Notes: a model not told the origin generated them from the letters alone. DNA of 64,000 nt from Lineus longissimus (GCF_910592395.1 NC_088309.1:26228599-26292598), one strand, 5' to 3'. Shown: positions 22,601 to 36,081, numbered from the stretch's first letter. A program made the numbers and translations.

Positions 22601-25600
22601 GAAGAAACTATTAAAAGGAAGTGTAAGAGTTAACGGGGTCCGCAACTTTTACTCAGCTCAAATCTGTATTTCCCCAAAAACCTAAAAGATATAAGAAATC
22701 AATATTTGTAAATGCAATTTTTTCGACACATCATTTTAGTGGAAATATCACCCCAGGGATAAAGAAACTTAGGATAGAGCGGGAAATCATCCCATAATAT
22801 TCACACCAACAGCACCAACAATTCTAACCTTGTAAAATGATTACACAACTCCAGCACACACAGAATATACAAGTTAATTTCTATATGAAATCAGCACTAC
22901 AGAAACTAGACTCAATATACACAATATGTACACACAAATGATAAACAAATAAAAACCACAACCCTTTTGGGACAGAAGCCATCCGTCGTCATACACGGTA
23001 TACATCCCATTTACGATAGTTTTTTATTGTGAAAATTTCAGAAAATGTCCATGCACTTTTCTTATTTTAGGAAATTCTCGAGTTCACATCCCATCTGGGT
23101 TCTGTAAAGAGTGAATGCCATCTCAGTCAAATTAAGAGTGCTATCATACAGTGTGTCCCAAAATATCATCCCATTAGGATGAACAGTTTGTGGGTTCAGG
23201 TGATGACACCAGAAGAATATAAGCACAAGTTGTTGGCCTTTGTTCCTTACATGTCAGTTGCTCTAACCATGTGGTCTACCTGGACATGGAAAGACTAGGG
23301 ACAGAAACCTACGCACTCAACTTCATTTTGAGTCTAAATATACACATATTTGACTCTAAATACAGACAAGACAACACTCTGGGTCACACTGTATGATGCT
23401 ACTCACATTTTGTCAGAAATAACACAAAAATCTATGTATGTACAGACTGGCCAACAACTTGATAGTTGTCACAAAAATCGAATGGCCCCAAATCAAATGA
23501 AGTACTAGTACCATCCCAGTTAAAACAAACGTGAACAGAACTCTGGCCAAATACATGAAGAAGAAATGTGCAATCATTAAAAAACAATGTGTTTTTAAAG
23601 TGCCAGGTCAAATCAGCAATTTTAAAGTAACATATGCCATAGTTCAAAACAAACATTGGCAAAGAGTGAAGTTCACCCAGTAAAAATTTATCCCCCCCCC
23701 CTCCCCGACACATTTCTTCCGGAATTAGTAGACAAATTGTTTTGAAAAACACACGGATAGTTTCAGTCAATGATTGCATTCATGTTGCGCTGGTTCCTGA
23801 TCTTATCGCAAGGAGGGAAGCTATCATGATGTGATACATGGCTGTTAATAAAGCAAGTTCCTGAACTGCTAAAGCTAGCCTCAAAAGCGGATTCTGATTG
23901 TTCTGTCATGACTGATATCCAGGAAGAATCTCTTCTTCAGATAAGGCATGGCCATTTTACAAGGATAAGTAAGTTTGAAGACGCAGCCTCAAAAACATTA
24001 CAACTTAAGCAGAGTTGCAACAATTATTGAAATATTTTGCGATAAATCCACGAACCAGTGTTTATGAACATGTGACAATGAAGTGATGATTACGAAGCAA
24101 GATGCTTCTGAAAGACTAATGGACACTACATCCTACCTCACCTAACTGAACACAAGCTCATTGATATAGCATTCCCATACATGCAAGTTCACTCAATATT
24201 GGTTCAGCACAAATGGGATGGTTTTGACATTGCCTAAAATTTGCAGTGCCAATAAGATATTGAAATCAAATTAGTACTCACGGTTTCCCACTTTCACCAC
24301 AGTTTCCCACAGAAGTGGAAACTAAGTTTTACAGTACTGACCTTTAAAACCATCCAATTTGCACATATTTCATGTATATACTTGATATCATCTTAGATCA
24401 TACGCACATAACTACAATATGCACAATCTAAAATATCAATATGAATCTAATTACACACAAGTTCATGATGATATTGACAGCTGACATGCCACTGAGAACA
24501 GGGCCCCAGACACTACCTTGAAAACTGCAGCACTATTCTACCCCTCTGAAGGTCCTGTGTATGGAAATAAGCATAAAAAGCAAGTTCAAGCCACCAGGCC
24601 TATATTTGTGACCATAACAATCCAAATCATCTCAAAATGTTCATCCACCATAAAAACTAGACAGTTACATTTATTTTGATTTACCCTTCTTCAGTTTTTC
24701 AAGGTTTTTTACAGGGCATTTTCAGTCTGGACATTACATGCGAGGGTTTTCTGCTTCACACAGAGGCCACAGATTTCATAACAAATTTGCACCAATTTGA
24801 CGCTGAATGTATCACATAAATTTAAGACTTCAAGTACAGCAAAACACCTGAAGTTTACAGACAATAATAAAAACGATGAAGTTACGAACGGAACTATTCA
24901 TTACGTATGAAAATTCATCTATAACGAAAAATCTGACTAGAATATTATTTCAACATAACTAAACGACAACCCAAGTCATACACAAAAATCCATTTTGATA
25001 TGCCATGGTTTACACTTTTCAAATCAGGGATTAATGATTTCCACAACACAGGATGACGATAGAAAATAATTACAATTTTCAACAGTAATTTTACACCAGT
25101 ACCAGTTATTTTTTTGAAATTACAACAAATCAAGCTTGAACAAAGATCGTTTTTAAACCACAGATATTCACTGAACAGATGACAAGAAACTACTCCACAA
25201 ATCGACAAAATCGAAATTCCTTATCGGTAGCTGCCATTGTACCATGACAATAACTGAGATATTCAAAATATGGAACAGCACTTTTCTTGATGGTTTGTCA
25301 TCATAAAAAGAAACAAAGATTAGCAAGTTTTCTAGCAGCTAGTTCCCCTCACTCCACATAATTAAAGCTTCAAAATTGACCTGCAGGGTCTTTCTAATTT
25401 GACACAGATTGTGTGGCCCTGTACCTCTACAAAGCCACCTACATGTCTATCTGTGGACAATACGAGATATGTGATTCATATGAATACAAATGTAGACAAT
25501 GAACAGTTTGCTTGATACCCTAGGACTGAAGGAGTCTGCACATTTATCCAATTAGCATCGAAGTTACCCGTGTATGTGACCCGAATCCTCGAAATGCTCT

Positions 25601-27075
25601 GAAGAGGTCAATTTACTTATTTTTACAGCTCAATGATAAAGCCTTTGTCATGGCAAATATCAGTTCAGCACAAATTTTGGAAGAAATCTTTGATATAAGT
25701 TTACTTTATCAACCTAAGAAATATATTGGCAAATAAATTCAATCATCGAAAGTGCACAGTGCCCATTTTGTTTTTAGAACACAATACAGTAGGTAAATCA
25801 GACCAACATGTCACTATCTTCATATATCACGATCTATCTGCAGAGAGTTTCTGCAACTGCTCTAGGTCGTGGCCTTCAGATGCACAAATCCAGGCATATA
25901 TGCACCTAAATTGTTCCATAGCTTTGATGTAATCATGTTTTGCAAATCTCATGTCAGTTTTCACTAAAGATGGGGGGGGGGGGCTTTGCAAATAAAACAG
26001 CCAGCAAAATGTTCAACGTCAGTTTAGAGTGAATGTCAAACAGGCATGTGTATCATGTACAAAATGTAGCTGTAATTTTGCAAAACTATTGATCATTTTT
26101 CTCAGTTCTAAACCAGGATATCAATGAATAATGTACATATCTGAATGTAATGAATGATTCAGTATGTTTCACACTTTGAACATGGGAATAGGAAGGACTG
26201 CGTACAACTCTACACTACATTTAACCCCTTTTTAGTGACTAAGGTCAGATTTTGTCCTCTGTACTTATCCTGTGCGGTAACTGGAAGAGTTTTACAACCC
26301 AGACTCAAAATAGCAATCAACCCATTTCGATGTCAATCGTTGAACCAGAAATTCAAACTTTCTGTCAAACTGCCTCAAACTGACATTGATTGTAGCAAAA
26401 TTTGAAAACTCTACATCATGGCAGTAATCTGTTGTGAATTGGAACACACGGAAGGAAATGTTCAAGAAAAGATTTTCCACTGAAAATATACCACTGACTG
26501 GTGGCCATCTTAGTTCGTAAAAAAGCTAGAAGTGCTTAAGGAATCCAAGCACGCCATGATCACAATGATTCCTTGTCTTGTCGTTTGCTGTAAACGTTCT
26601 AAGAATAACAATGAAGTGCCCTAGAAAAGCTGGCGGCCATTTCATATCAGAATGCGACAGCTGTTGTCTTGGGCCAGCGATCTCAATGTTTGTTGTCTGG
26701 TGACCTTGACTTTTTCGTGCTGTTAACATGACCTAAACCTTATCGTGCTGCTAACATATCTATGTGTACATTGGAAGCATTGTACCATATCTCATAAACG
26801 CCTATAGCGAATTTCAGTGCCTTCTATAACCCAATATCGTCATCCATCCGTTATGAAAATAAAGAGATCATCATCCAACACCTCTACTGAAGCTGTAGCT
26901 GATGCAATGTGCCATAGTCCATGGATAGATCCAGCATGTGTAACACAGAAGATCCTTGACGCCAAACTCCGAGTCCATGAAGCACGGTAGGTCTATGATG
27001 TGTGCGGGGCTAGTGAGACATGTTTGCCCTGTGATGATATCAGATTCAGAGTCCTTTTCCTCCTGGCGTGATGTC
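19700..27075. other. Long gene-free stretch; possible YPEL 3' UTR
   Basis: No coding exon could be supported in these 7.4 kb. The sequence is AT-rich. On the minus strand, downstream of the YPEL stop codon, AATAAA-type signals occur around 24669 and as a doubled AATAAATAAA near 20413-20424. Either could end the YPEL transcript; YPEL genes in other animals often have long 3' UTRs. Poly-C and poly-G runs lie near 23690 and 25970. Confidence 0.35.
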
Positions 27076-29366
27076 TCAGTCCCATCCATTGTCCTTGATC
27101 ATGTGGGCAAGTTCTATGATATATTTTCCTTCTTTATATTTCTGACTTGATTCAAATGCATGCTCCTGCAAAAGAGAACAGATCTTGTATGCATGCACTA
27201 GAGCACCAGAGCAGCAAAGAAAGTTTAAAGCTTTTATCACTACCCTAGTGTGTTACCTAATTCTGACATATTGTTCACAGTGTGATGAATGTAAGCCATG
27301 CACTGTATCAGTTATTTTGCAAAGTTAACTTAAACAATCCTTAATTCAAGTTTTGAAATTTGCGGTTTCCATAGAAACCATGTCAATCTTGTATGGCTTC
27401 CACCTTGGCCAATTCACCACTCACTGGAATATGGCATGGTAGAAGGACAAAACAACTGACATTTCGACTCTGTCAGGTTACACAAAAGAAATTCAATAAC
27501 CTAGCTGTCAAGAGTTATAATGAGCCATGGTCACATTCGCATTTTAGCAAGACTGCATTAAGTGCTGGTTATGTATTATATGCCAGCTCCAACAATACAT
27601 AGTCAATTTGCAGAGTTTCAGTCAATAAGTCTTTCACTTACATATTTCCATCCTAACGTGGTTTTGCAACATTCACAGTAAATATCGGCAACTGCGTGTA
27701 GACCAGTGAGTAACACTCGCTCTTCAGCAGGACCGCACCCGACATTCACACTGAAAATAAAAGCCGATGGTTTAATTCTACAATATGGAGGAGAATACAG
27801 AACTGCTTTATACAGCAGAAAAGGTAGATTTGACAACCTCATAGTAAGAGAGCATTCTCAATTAACTAATAGCACACAGATAAAAGTTACCAGGGCTCTA
27901 TCCGCATCACCTCATCATTGTGGCCAATTTCTCTCTGAAATATCGCTTGCATTGATTTGAAAATGAGTGCCTAAGGGCTCAAGCGACATCATTGCTCTCA
28001 TCTTGGGATAACTGAGCTCACACATTTCTTCAACAGATCAGTACGCAGCCAATTATTCACAGAAAAACTTGAAATGGAACTATTTTGATGATCAGAACAC
28101 ACTGATTAGCATCCAGTCTTCTGGTTACTTACACTGAGTTAAACAAGTAAGCCCGTCCTTGACTTCCTTGAAAAGACTGAAAAAACAACATTAGAAGAAT
28201 TAGATGAAAACATAATTTCCAATTACAAATTCAATTTACTATTGATTGCTATCATAAGATGGAGAAGGTTTGCAGCATGAAGCCGATGAATGGCTCAACT
28301 GCCAGGTTGATTTTTATTTCTGTCATTTCCCTAAAAATGTTGAAACTGCAAGACTTGGATATGGTTTTCTCATCTTATCTTTCATCTAATCGAAAGCATA
28401 ACAATGACAAATGGATATGAAACCATTTTTAAGGCTGGCCTATGCTTGTTAACTCAGCTAGTACAATTTTACAACCTGACCCAACAAATCATTGTATATT
28501 TCATCAGAAAATTTACAATTCTATCAATAGAAACACAATGGGCGAATGGGGAATAGGCTTTAAAAAAAACTTATACATGCATAGTTGTGTTCAATATACT
28601 GTTATGCATTTAGAGAGGCCAGAAGTGGGAGGCCATCTGTGCCCAAAGAAAATGTGACACACAGGGGAACTCAAGTTGTGAAAATTTCAAAAGTTCATGG
28701 TGAAAATATCTATGATGCCTTTCCATTGTCATGGGAAAATGAGGCAGAACTATAAGTAGAGACACTTCCTTGAATTGCATGATTTTCTGAGTATTGCATA
28801 CAGAAACTAATCAAGTAAAAGGTCAGAACAGAATAACCCACTAATTTATTGGCTTTAAGGACACAATATCATTTTATCAGGCAGTATGCAATTGACATAT
28901 TTGCCTCGAGCCATCACTGCAGTAACTAAGATATAAATAATGAAACAACTTCAACAATGTAATGTTTCTATACAGTTTCTACATGTAATTCTCATAATGA
29001 TGTTTTAGATTACGATTACTGAGAGCCAAGTTGGCATGGCAACAAGGAAACCATGACATAACAATTATGTTGATGAAGGCTTTGGAAACATGATTCAAGT
29101 CCTTGTGATTGAAACATAAAGGAAGTGAAAAAGTGGCGATTGAAAAAAACAAAACCTCTGCAGTCAAGAAGATGAATTTCCGATTTGACCCTTGACAATG
29201 CCATGTGTCCGCACTTCACAACAATCAGGCTCCAGACAGGACGAACCGACAGAATAGGTACCTTTGAGATCAGTTCATCATGGTTTGCCAGATGGGCACG
29301 ACAATGTACGCAGCTATAGGTGCGGTGACATTTGTTGGGCAGGTACGCCTGGAATGTTTTCACCAT
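27076..29366 (-). CDS. YPEL: Yippee-like zinc-binding protein (YPEL1-4 type)
   Basis: Four coding exons on the minus strand: 29366-29262, 28176-28133, 27750-27642 and 27165-27076, giving 115 residues. All junctions fit (TCAAAG|gtacct; ttttttcag|TCTTTT; CTCAGT|gtaagt; ttattttcag|TGTGAA; AAATAT|gtaagt; ttttgcag|GAGCAT). The protein reads [62 protein letters not shown] and ends [10 protein letters not shown], nearly identical to vertebrate YPEL1-3. Two CxxC pairs (Cys19/22 in SCVHC and the pair in YCECC) are the zinc ligands of the Yippee fold, shared with cereblon and Mis18. Family members are small, highly conserved nuclear or centrosome-associated proteins with incompletely known function. 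Compared with vertebrates the N terminus lacks about 4-5 residues, there is an extra Lys (LPNKCHRT), and the second motif is YCECC instead of YCENC. The acceptor tttgatgtcag near 29389 suggests an upstream non-coding exon. Confidence 0.97.
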
Positions 29367-29389
29367 TGTCGCTAGTGGTATCGTCTGAC

Positions 29390-32300
29390 ATCAAAACTCG
29401 TAAGTTTATCACCAGTTTCAGAAGCAGGACAAACAGGCGGGGAAGGTCTTCTCTGAGTCACCTAGTTCCTCAACTTAGATCAGAAGTCTGCAGCTCACAG
29501 AATCGTCTGGACAAGCTCTGGAAAGACAAAAATATGAGAGGACATTTTAAGTAATCAGACGGCATCTACATGAACTTTTTCAGAAAGTTCTTCCTGGTTT
29601 ATTGGATATTTAGACAAGAAATCCCTCAGCTGGAATCCCCAATACACACATCCTATCACAGCTTGTAAGTGAGTGAGCAGCAGCAGAACTTGTTAATTGG
29701 AAAACTGAAAGGAAATCACAGACAGAAAACCCAAATTGCACTAAAATTGCCATTTTAAACTGCATTTGAATGGACCTGAAGAGATACATTGATAGGAAAT
29801 TGAATATCTGCAGACATGACAACATTGAGACATTATAGAAAAGAGCCAAATCGATAAGCCCTTGGATGGAGAACTACTAGTTTAGTATTTGCTGTCTTAA
29901 AAAACTGTACAAGTGAATGATCCATTACTATAGTTGTGAGACATCAACACCTATTGTGAGAGTCATGGGGGGGGGGAAGCTAGCAGGTGTACGAACACAA
30001 TGCAATCACCATGGTAGCATTTGCTAATGTATTTGCTGATGCATTTGCCAATTTAGTATTCCACCCCCCAAAAAATCAGGAAAACTTTTTTTTTTCCTAT
30101 ACAGCTTTGGAACTCCCAGACCGTGTCTGGTCTCTTGTATTATCTGATTTTTATCTTGGCACACCATGTTAAATTGATTGAACTAGCTGTCAACACAATT
30201 ACAGGCTGCCTGTGTAATGTCACATTGTGGCTACATGATAGAAAAGTAGTAGGTTTGTACCAACAGGAGTGATCCAAGGTCCATACCTGCACAAAAAGTC
30301 CAAACCCCACCTTGATGGCAATATTGGAGCCATGTGTGTAAAGATGGCACTGGAGTGGAGGGGTTAATGCTGATCTACTGGATGACTAATAATGTAACTC
30401 AGTCAGAGAGAGCTGGTTATGGAACTGGCTCTCCTAAGATAAGGTCAGATATAGGGAGGTCATCGTTAACAACGCTTTTGATATAGACATCTGATTACCA
30501 ATACCTTGCTTCACTTTAAGCCTGACCTCCTGTTACAGTTCAAGAAAAGGATACAAATGTTTCATCTATACCGCTTGAATTTCTATTCCATTTTAGTCTT
30601 ATATTGATGAAAAAACTATTAGGCTAATTGGAGACATTCATTGGATTTGAAAGAGTTACTCATTGTCAATTAGGGGTACCAATAGTACACAGATTTAAAG
30701 TGGAATTGGGCCGAGGGTTCAAGTGTACCAACAATTATTTCGCTCTTGTATTAGCTCTGTCCTTTATTGGTACACAAATTATCAAATACTTTATGAGTGT
30801 GGCTGCTTTGCAATCAATAAAGTCAATAACGTTATGGTGTGGAGTTGCAACATGTAGACGCCTTGTATTGTACAGGAGACTCGGCCTGGCCAGTATAGTC
30901 TGGTTTCCTTGTCCAAGACTGGCGATGCTGAGGTCTCGCAATACCCATTCCATCCTGGTAGGCAAAGGGTCAAAAGGGCTATGCAAAGGAGGGGCTAACC
31001 CAAAGGAGGAGGGACATGTGGATGACCCTCCGGTATGCAAAACTTAAGATGTTATCAACAATGTATGACTCTGCCACTTCCACCAGCATTCTTTCCAAAG
31101 TATTCCAATTGGATCTAGAGTATTTTTGGATCATTTGACCACCAGGTACATTGTAATAACACAGAATGCGCTCTGAATCTAGTAGTAGCTGTCAGAATAC
31201 TTCAGAAACGAAAAATTTAAGTTTATTGGAAACCACCTGAGGAGGCTGCAGTTTGACTTGCACACCTTTGAAAACAAGATTCCCAGGGTAGCGAGGAATC
31301 ATTCTGATCCCACTGACTACAAGTAAACAACAACACACATTTGAGGCATTAGGAGCAATGAAATCTCAGTTCCAAGGTAACTAACAGCAGGTAAATATAG
31401 AAATAGAAACTTTAAAGAAAGATGCATTGTTTCTATACCATGCTACAACAATGATGGAGAGATAATGAGAGTAGTTTGAACATTGTCTCGAATGAACGAA
31501 CTACAAATGTACATGGGGCAGTAAAAACTCGGAAGTCAAACCGGATACTAATATCATTATCATCAGACATCATTCCCAACGGGATGGGTTGAATGTGTTT
31601 TACATGTATTTGCCTTGACCATCAGGTATAGCATAAATCATAGTTTATGATAGTACAGCTAAAACCTTACAGTAACATGTTTTACTGGCTTGATTTCCTG
31701 ATTTTATCTCAGATCTCGTATCCACATGCTCCTCACATTGCATTCTACACATTAGGGTTGACCATGGTCACCATTTTGCTCAAATTCCTTGAAACTGAAG
31801 TGAAAGCCCATTTTAGAAACCCGGGAGGTGGTTCTCTGGCAAACAGGCCAGACCCCCTCCCCCAACCCACCCACGAAACTGGCATACACCTCGTTTTGAC
31901 AGAGTTCTAATTCCTTTAGCCAAAATGGTGGTTCCTACAGTAAAGCCAAGAAGTTTCCCTAGAGCGCAATCTTGTTTACGAAAAAGATTGTAAAATACAA
32001 AGTTTTTACTGGCCAACAGCCAGAATCACATCCCATCATATCCTGACCAACTCTGAGTCTGATCAGTTATCCTGCAGTGATCACAAACAGTTGGCTATCA
32101 TGTGATTTATGGATTATGAAAACAACCATAAAGGTCAGTTCTGTAATACAAACAATTAGGTCAGCTTTGTTATTGTTGTTGTGTGTTCAGGGATTAGGAA
32201 ATGTTGACATGGCCAGTCACAGGGTCAATCTGAGGCCAGGGCAGCCCCCCACTCCAGACACATAGGCCACTGCCAGGTCAGGTTGACTGGCCTACTATTA

Positions 32301-33110
32301 CAGACAGTGTCTTTTAAAATTTGAATCCCAAGGGCTCTCACAAGGGTAGTATCAGCACCCATAGGGAAACGCTAAAATACAGGAAAACAGGACCTATTCC
32401 AACCAATATGGGGGGGGGGGGGGCTACTTGCAGTGCACATTTTTTTAAAAAATTTGTTTCTCCTCACCGTCGCACTTCTAGGCAGGTGTATCTGGCTGTG
32501 GAAATGCACAAGTTACTGCATTGTGTACCACAGAGAGTATACCAGTTGAGACATGTCTCCATGCATAAATTCCCCAGTAGAGAGATTATCTGGCAATGCA
32601 GCTGCAGCTAGCTGTGCGAGATGTGATTTAACTACTTATGGGCACAGTGGCAAGGCTGGTATGGCAGTGAGATCCAGGAAATAGAAGGCGAAAAATGAAC
32701 TAATGCCAATGGAATTCTCTATTCATGACCATACCAACCATGCTGAAAGCAGATGACAGCATCAGAAAGATGGATCCAGGGACCTGTGTCACTGACCTAC
32801 ATGTAAACACTAATACATTCCCTGTAATTTTCAACAGCCCAATGCCCTACATTGGAATCTTTATATCCCAAAACTGAAGTGGTTGGTCCACCGAACAACA
32901 CTGTTACACTCATAGGACCTCATGTGCACTGGCCACATCGTAAAGACTGTATTAAATAAAATAAAACCTTGCATGTCAAGATGCCCAACATGTAAAACAT
33001 ACAATGTACTGTCAATGAAAATCTCAGTGGCCTAAAAATGACTACAATCTAAAAATCCTAACTGAGGCAGGTTTCGTTTTGTAAGGTCAGCAAGAAAGGA
33101 GAATAGAAAG
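29390..33110. other. Upstream spacer or 5' UTR intron of YPEL, no gene seen
   Basis: Single-copy AT-rich sequence with homopolymer runs (G at 29968, G at 32411). The 139-codon frame at 30628-31047 overlaps a similar antisense frame and looks like chance. Confidence 0.4.
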
Positions 33111-33114
33111 AGAG

Positions 33115-33310
33115 CCAGCTTTGGTATACTGGTTCGAAGCCCAAAGCAATTTAGGATTGAGTGTCTTGCTCAAGGACCCAAAGATCTATAGGAGTATAAA
33201 ACAGCTGTGATTCTTCAAACACTAGAGGGTCCCAACACCTGATCGTGTAACGCAGATTACGTGATTATAAGCCTGGCGCTCCAAGTCCAACCACTATGCC
33301 AATGACCTTC
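33115..33310 (-). mobile_element. tRNA-derived SINE
   Basis: Read on the minus strand it starts near GGTCATTGGCATAGTGG, containing an exact A box (TGGCATAGTGG). A weak B-box area and TTGGGACCCTCTAG follow, then CCTTGAGCAAGACACTCAAT and CCTAAATTGCTTTGGG, which resemble the conserved central segments of metazoan SINEs. The tail runs into unique sequence near 33115. The copy is degenerate. Confidence 0.6.
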
Positions 33311-34100
33311 CAAACTAGAAGATGAGACTCTGGTCTATGAATCAACGCCGAGATATGATGATCAAGTAAACAGCTCATATCTGAATGACGGACATTGATT
33401 TTTAGCTGGAAATCAATGAAGGAGGATAAGGCCAGGGGTGATCCATTTGATTTTACCTGCCGGCAACAAGTCTCCGCTTATGACGCATACATTATTAAAC
33501 AATTGAACGATAAGACTTCACAGACCTGTAGCAGTTCCTATTTGTTCGATGATCAATGTGATTTATTTTGAAGGTAATGACACTTCATGACATAATGTCA
33601 TAAACAAATTACAAGAAGATCTACTCCAAAAGTAAAGATCTGAGAATATGCACGGGATGCCAGGCCAGGAGTGACAACTTAGATGAAGAATTTTTTCAAC
33701 CAGAATTTGCAAGTCAGTCAAATATTTTACTCGTTGTAGACTAGGGGCAAGCGAAGGCCCACATGGTTCAAATAGTAATACCAGTATAAGTATCAGGACC
33801 CACATGACTCTTTCATGGCCTGCACTATGCTGCTGGATGGCATGCCATAAACACTGATAAAAGGATAAAAGCAAAAGTGACATTTCATGATTTCCTTTGT
33901 TGTTTGTCACACTCACAGCTGATAAGTGATGTTGATGCAATGATCACAATAATATTACACTGTCAATGGTACGGCACGTGTTAGGTATCACACTACACAT
34001 ACTAATTAAGACGAAATCGGACAATAACAAAGCACAACAAAAAACCAATGAAGCAAACTGCTTAGGCATAATGAGGCCTTTGTTATGGCGGATTCCAGAC
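33311..34100. other. Spacer, nothing recognised
   Basis: There is a 125-codon minus-strand frame at 33563-33940 with hydrophobic stretches, but no family match, no splice context and no good start, so I do not call it a gene. Confidence 0.35.
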
Positions 34101-34125
34101 CAAAACAACAAAAATGGCTGACCTA

Positions 34126-34520
34126 CCATTGCACGTTGCAAATGAAGTGTTGCTGAAAAACCTTGATTGCTCTTCGATGCAGTCACCAATATCAGCGTAG
34201 TCACGTCGATGCAATCGAGAAAGGTCTCAAGAATAGTTCGTACCAGAAATAAAGCAGATTTCAGCACAGGGAGGCAACAAATTGCGATCGAAATGGAGAC
34301 GAAATGAACCAGATTCGTCCGTGTTGACATTCATTTCTTGTTTACCTTTTCCCGTACCCGGAAGACTGCATACGTCATTTAGTCACGTGTTGTCCGCACG
34401 TGGCCTCCATCGAGTCGAAAGAAAGCGCGGGAGTATTAAATATAAACTATTGCATTCCGACTTCCCGGCCGGCCGTCCTCCTTTCAGGAGTGAAGGATGG
34501 ATATACGCACAACGACGATG
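34126..34520 (-). promoter_or_regulatory. Candidate promoter and non-coding first exon of YPEL
   Basis: This stretch is richer in CpG than its surroundings. It contains two CACGTG E-boxes 13 bp apart (34384-34389 and 34397-34402), a CRE-like ATACGTCAT near 34371, an ETS-like CCGGAAG and CCGGCCGGCCG. On the minus strand downstream of these sites there is a good donor (GCAATG|gtaggt, about 34126) that could splice to the acceptor in front of the YPEL start exon near 29389. Assignment to YPEL rests on position and strand only. Confidence 0.35.
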
Positions 34521-35083
34521 GAATGGCATGTATGAATAGTAGATTGGCATTGGCAGATTGGTTCCCGTTCCAGATCGTGGAGGAAGGAATAGATTGGCTC
34601 CTTATCTCAGCTTGAATGATGCATGACCGACCGTATCTTGCAAGCTTGACTCGCAAGGTTCCGAGATTGCAAAGTTTCTATAATAATTGGCATAACGGTT
34701 AGATTGGACTTATTCATATTGGGATCAAGGAAGTTTAAATAGTACCTCCCATATGTTGGGATGGAGCATAAAAGCCCGGATCGTGCAGTGATCTTGGTCT
34801 GGGAGTGACTTGGCAATTCACTGCCATTTCCCCCCAAAAGTTCATTAGCCACGTTTTAAGGAGACTCCCTGGGCAGCCCATTGCGATCGCGTCGTCCTAA
34901 TTCGTCCTTATCGTGAGGAACGAAGCCAATCCTCTGCGACCGGACAAAAATAAAGGCATCATTAGAGCCAAAAACGTGGCAGTGAATCCTTCAGTCAGGA
35001 TGGGAGTATCCTCAGATCATATGCCCCCTATATGGGCAGCGGCAATCCCTTACGAAAATGATGATGCAGGGACATGCAGGGAC
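34521..35083. other. Spacer, nothing recognised
   Basis: Unique sequence between the candidate YPEL promoter and the transposon end. Short open frames only. Confidence 0.35.
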
Positions 35084-35154
35084 ATGTACATTTAATAATA
35101 AATTAAATGTACACAATGGTACGAACCTACCTGTAAAATAAAAACTCGCCGCCG
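35084..35154. mobile_element. Solo end of a MITE related to the 36082-36370 element
   Basis: On the minus strand this reads CGAGTTTTTATTTTACAGG, then TAGGTTCGTACCATTGTGTA and CATTTAATTTATTATT, about 50 bp nearly identical to the left end of the element at 36082. The inner side ends in a perfect small palindrome (TGTACATTTAAT and its complement around AATAA, 35086-35114). The other half of the element is missing. Confidence 0.6.
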
Positions 35155-35210
35155 GTACGTCCTCCAAGCTGATATATCCGTACGACACTCATCTTCTCTG
35201 GTGCTGCCAT
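35133..35210 (-). other. Candidate short exon (minus strand) ending in a transposon-derived donor
   Basis: A plausible acceptor (cattttcttagctcag) is directly followed by ATGGCAGCACCAGAGAAGA; the frame runs MAAPEKMSVVRIYQLGGRT and on to a CAG|gtaggt donor supplied by the MITE end. I know no protein with this N terminus. It may be a 5' UTR exon of YPEL, the start of an unseen gene, or nothing. Confidence 0.25.
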
Positions 35211-35459
35211 CTGAGCTAAGAAAATGTAACTAGGCAAGTACTAAAAATTAAAAATATCGCCCGTTTTTAGGGCGGGGGACGATTTACAGCTGGAACCCCT
35301 GAACCAGCTCCCTCAGATCCGTCATTCATCAAGTCAAACAAGCATGAACCTGGTTTAATCTGTGGTTTATCTTATTAATACTACCTAACGAGACCCTTAT
35401 ATACTGTGCAAATTCTCTCGGCATTACATCCATGGTGTTAACCCCACTTACGTAGCAGG

Positions 35460-36080
35460 TGCGTTGCAGGTCAATTGTCTATGCTGCCACCCCTTAGTGA
35501 GGACAATAACTAGTAGTCCCGGCATGAAATGTAGAAATATTGACGCTGTTTACTTCTTCGCACAATTTGTACACGTTGAAGTGAGTTTGCCGCTGATGAA
35601 AATTGGGGGACCGAGGAAGAGGGAAATTCGATAAAAATAATCTGGATGTCTACTTTCAGTCAGGCCAGGTGTCAACATTTTCTCTGTTGCAGCAAGGCTG
35701 TGAACTGTCTTCTCTGTGGTCACGTCGAGGTGTCTCACCCTCAGGTAGACCAGGTTGTAACCTAATTGTCACAATGATAGTCAGGCTACAACACAATAAT
35801 ATCGGGAAGGTGAGAGACAGTTGTCAATAAACACAAGAATCTTTCAAACACACAAGACACAATCTGAATATCGAAGACATACATTGATTATAACTGTCTT
35901 CTCTGTAGCAGGGTCGAGCTGTTGTGTAAGATCTACATTGCACGATTCTAGGATGAGACGGAGAATTCGATCGACCATGTTCTTATATATTGAGTGTTGA
36001 CAGGTTCAATATATCAGATCCTACTTGCTGACTTGCCACCTCTTAGTGAGGACAGAGGCCAATAACTAGTAGTCCCGGCA
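35460..36080. repeat. Local diverged duplication
   Basis: CTTAGTGAGGACA and AATAACTAGTAGTCCCGGCA occur near 35492 and again near 36043. AACTGTCTTCTCTGT followed by GTCGAG occurs near 35701 and 35899. The second copy runs directly into the MITE at 36082. No coding content. Confidence 0.6.
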
Positions 36081-36081
36081 G

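Noticed and set aside
23432-23779. 115-codon minus-strand frame
   Set aside because: It contains a poly-C-derived Gly run and no known motif. It is more likely YPEL 3' UTR or intergenic DNA.
25971-25982. G-homopolymer runs (also near 8408, 29968, 32411, 55866) as G-quadruplex sites
   Set aside because: These are single G runs without spaced G tracts; they look like ordinary homopolymers and are prone to sequencing error.
33563-34330. Two minus-strand frames of 125 and 128 codons upstream of YPEL
   Set aside because: No family resemblance. The right one overlaps the CpG-rich stretch better explained as a promoter and non-coding exon.
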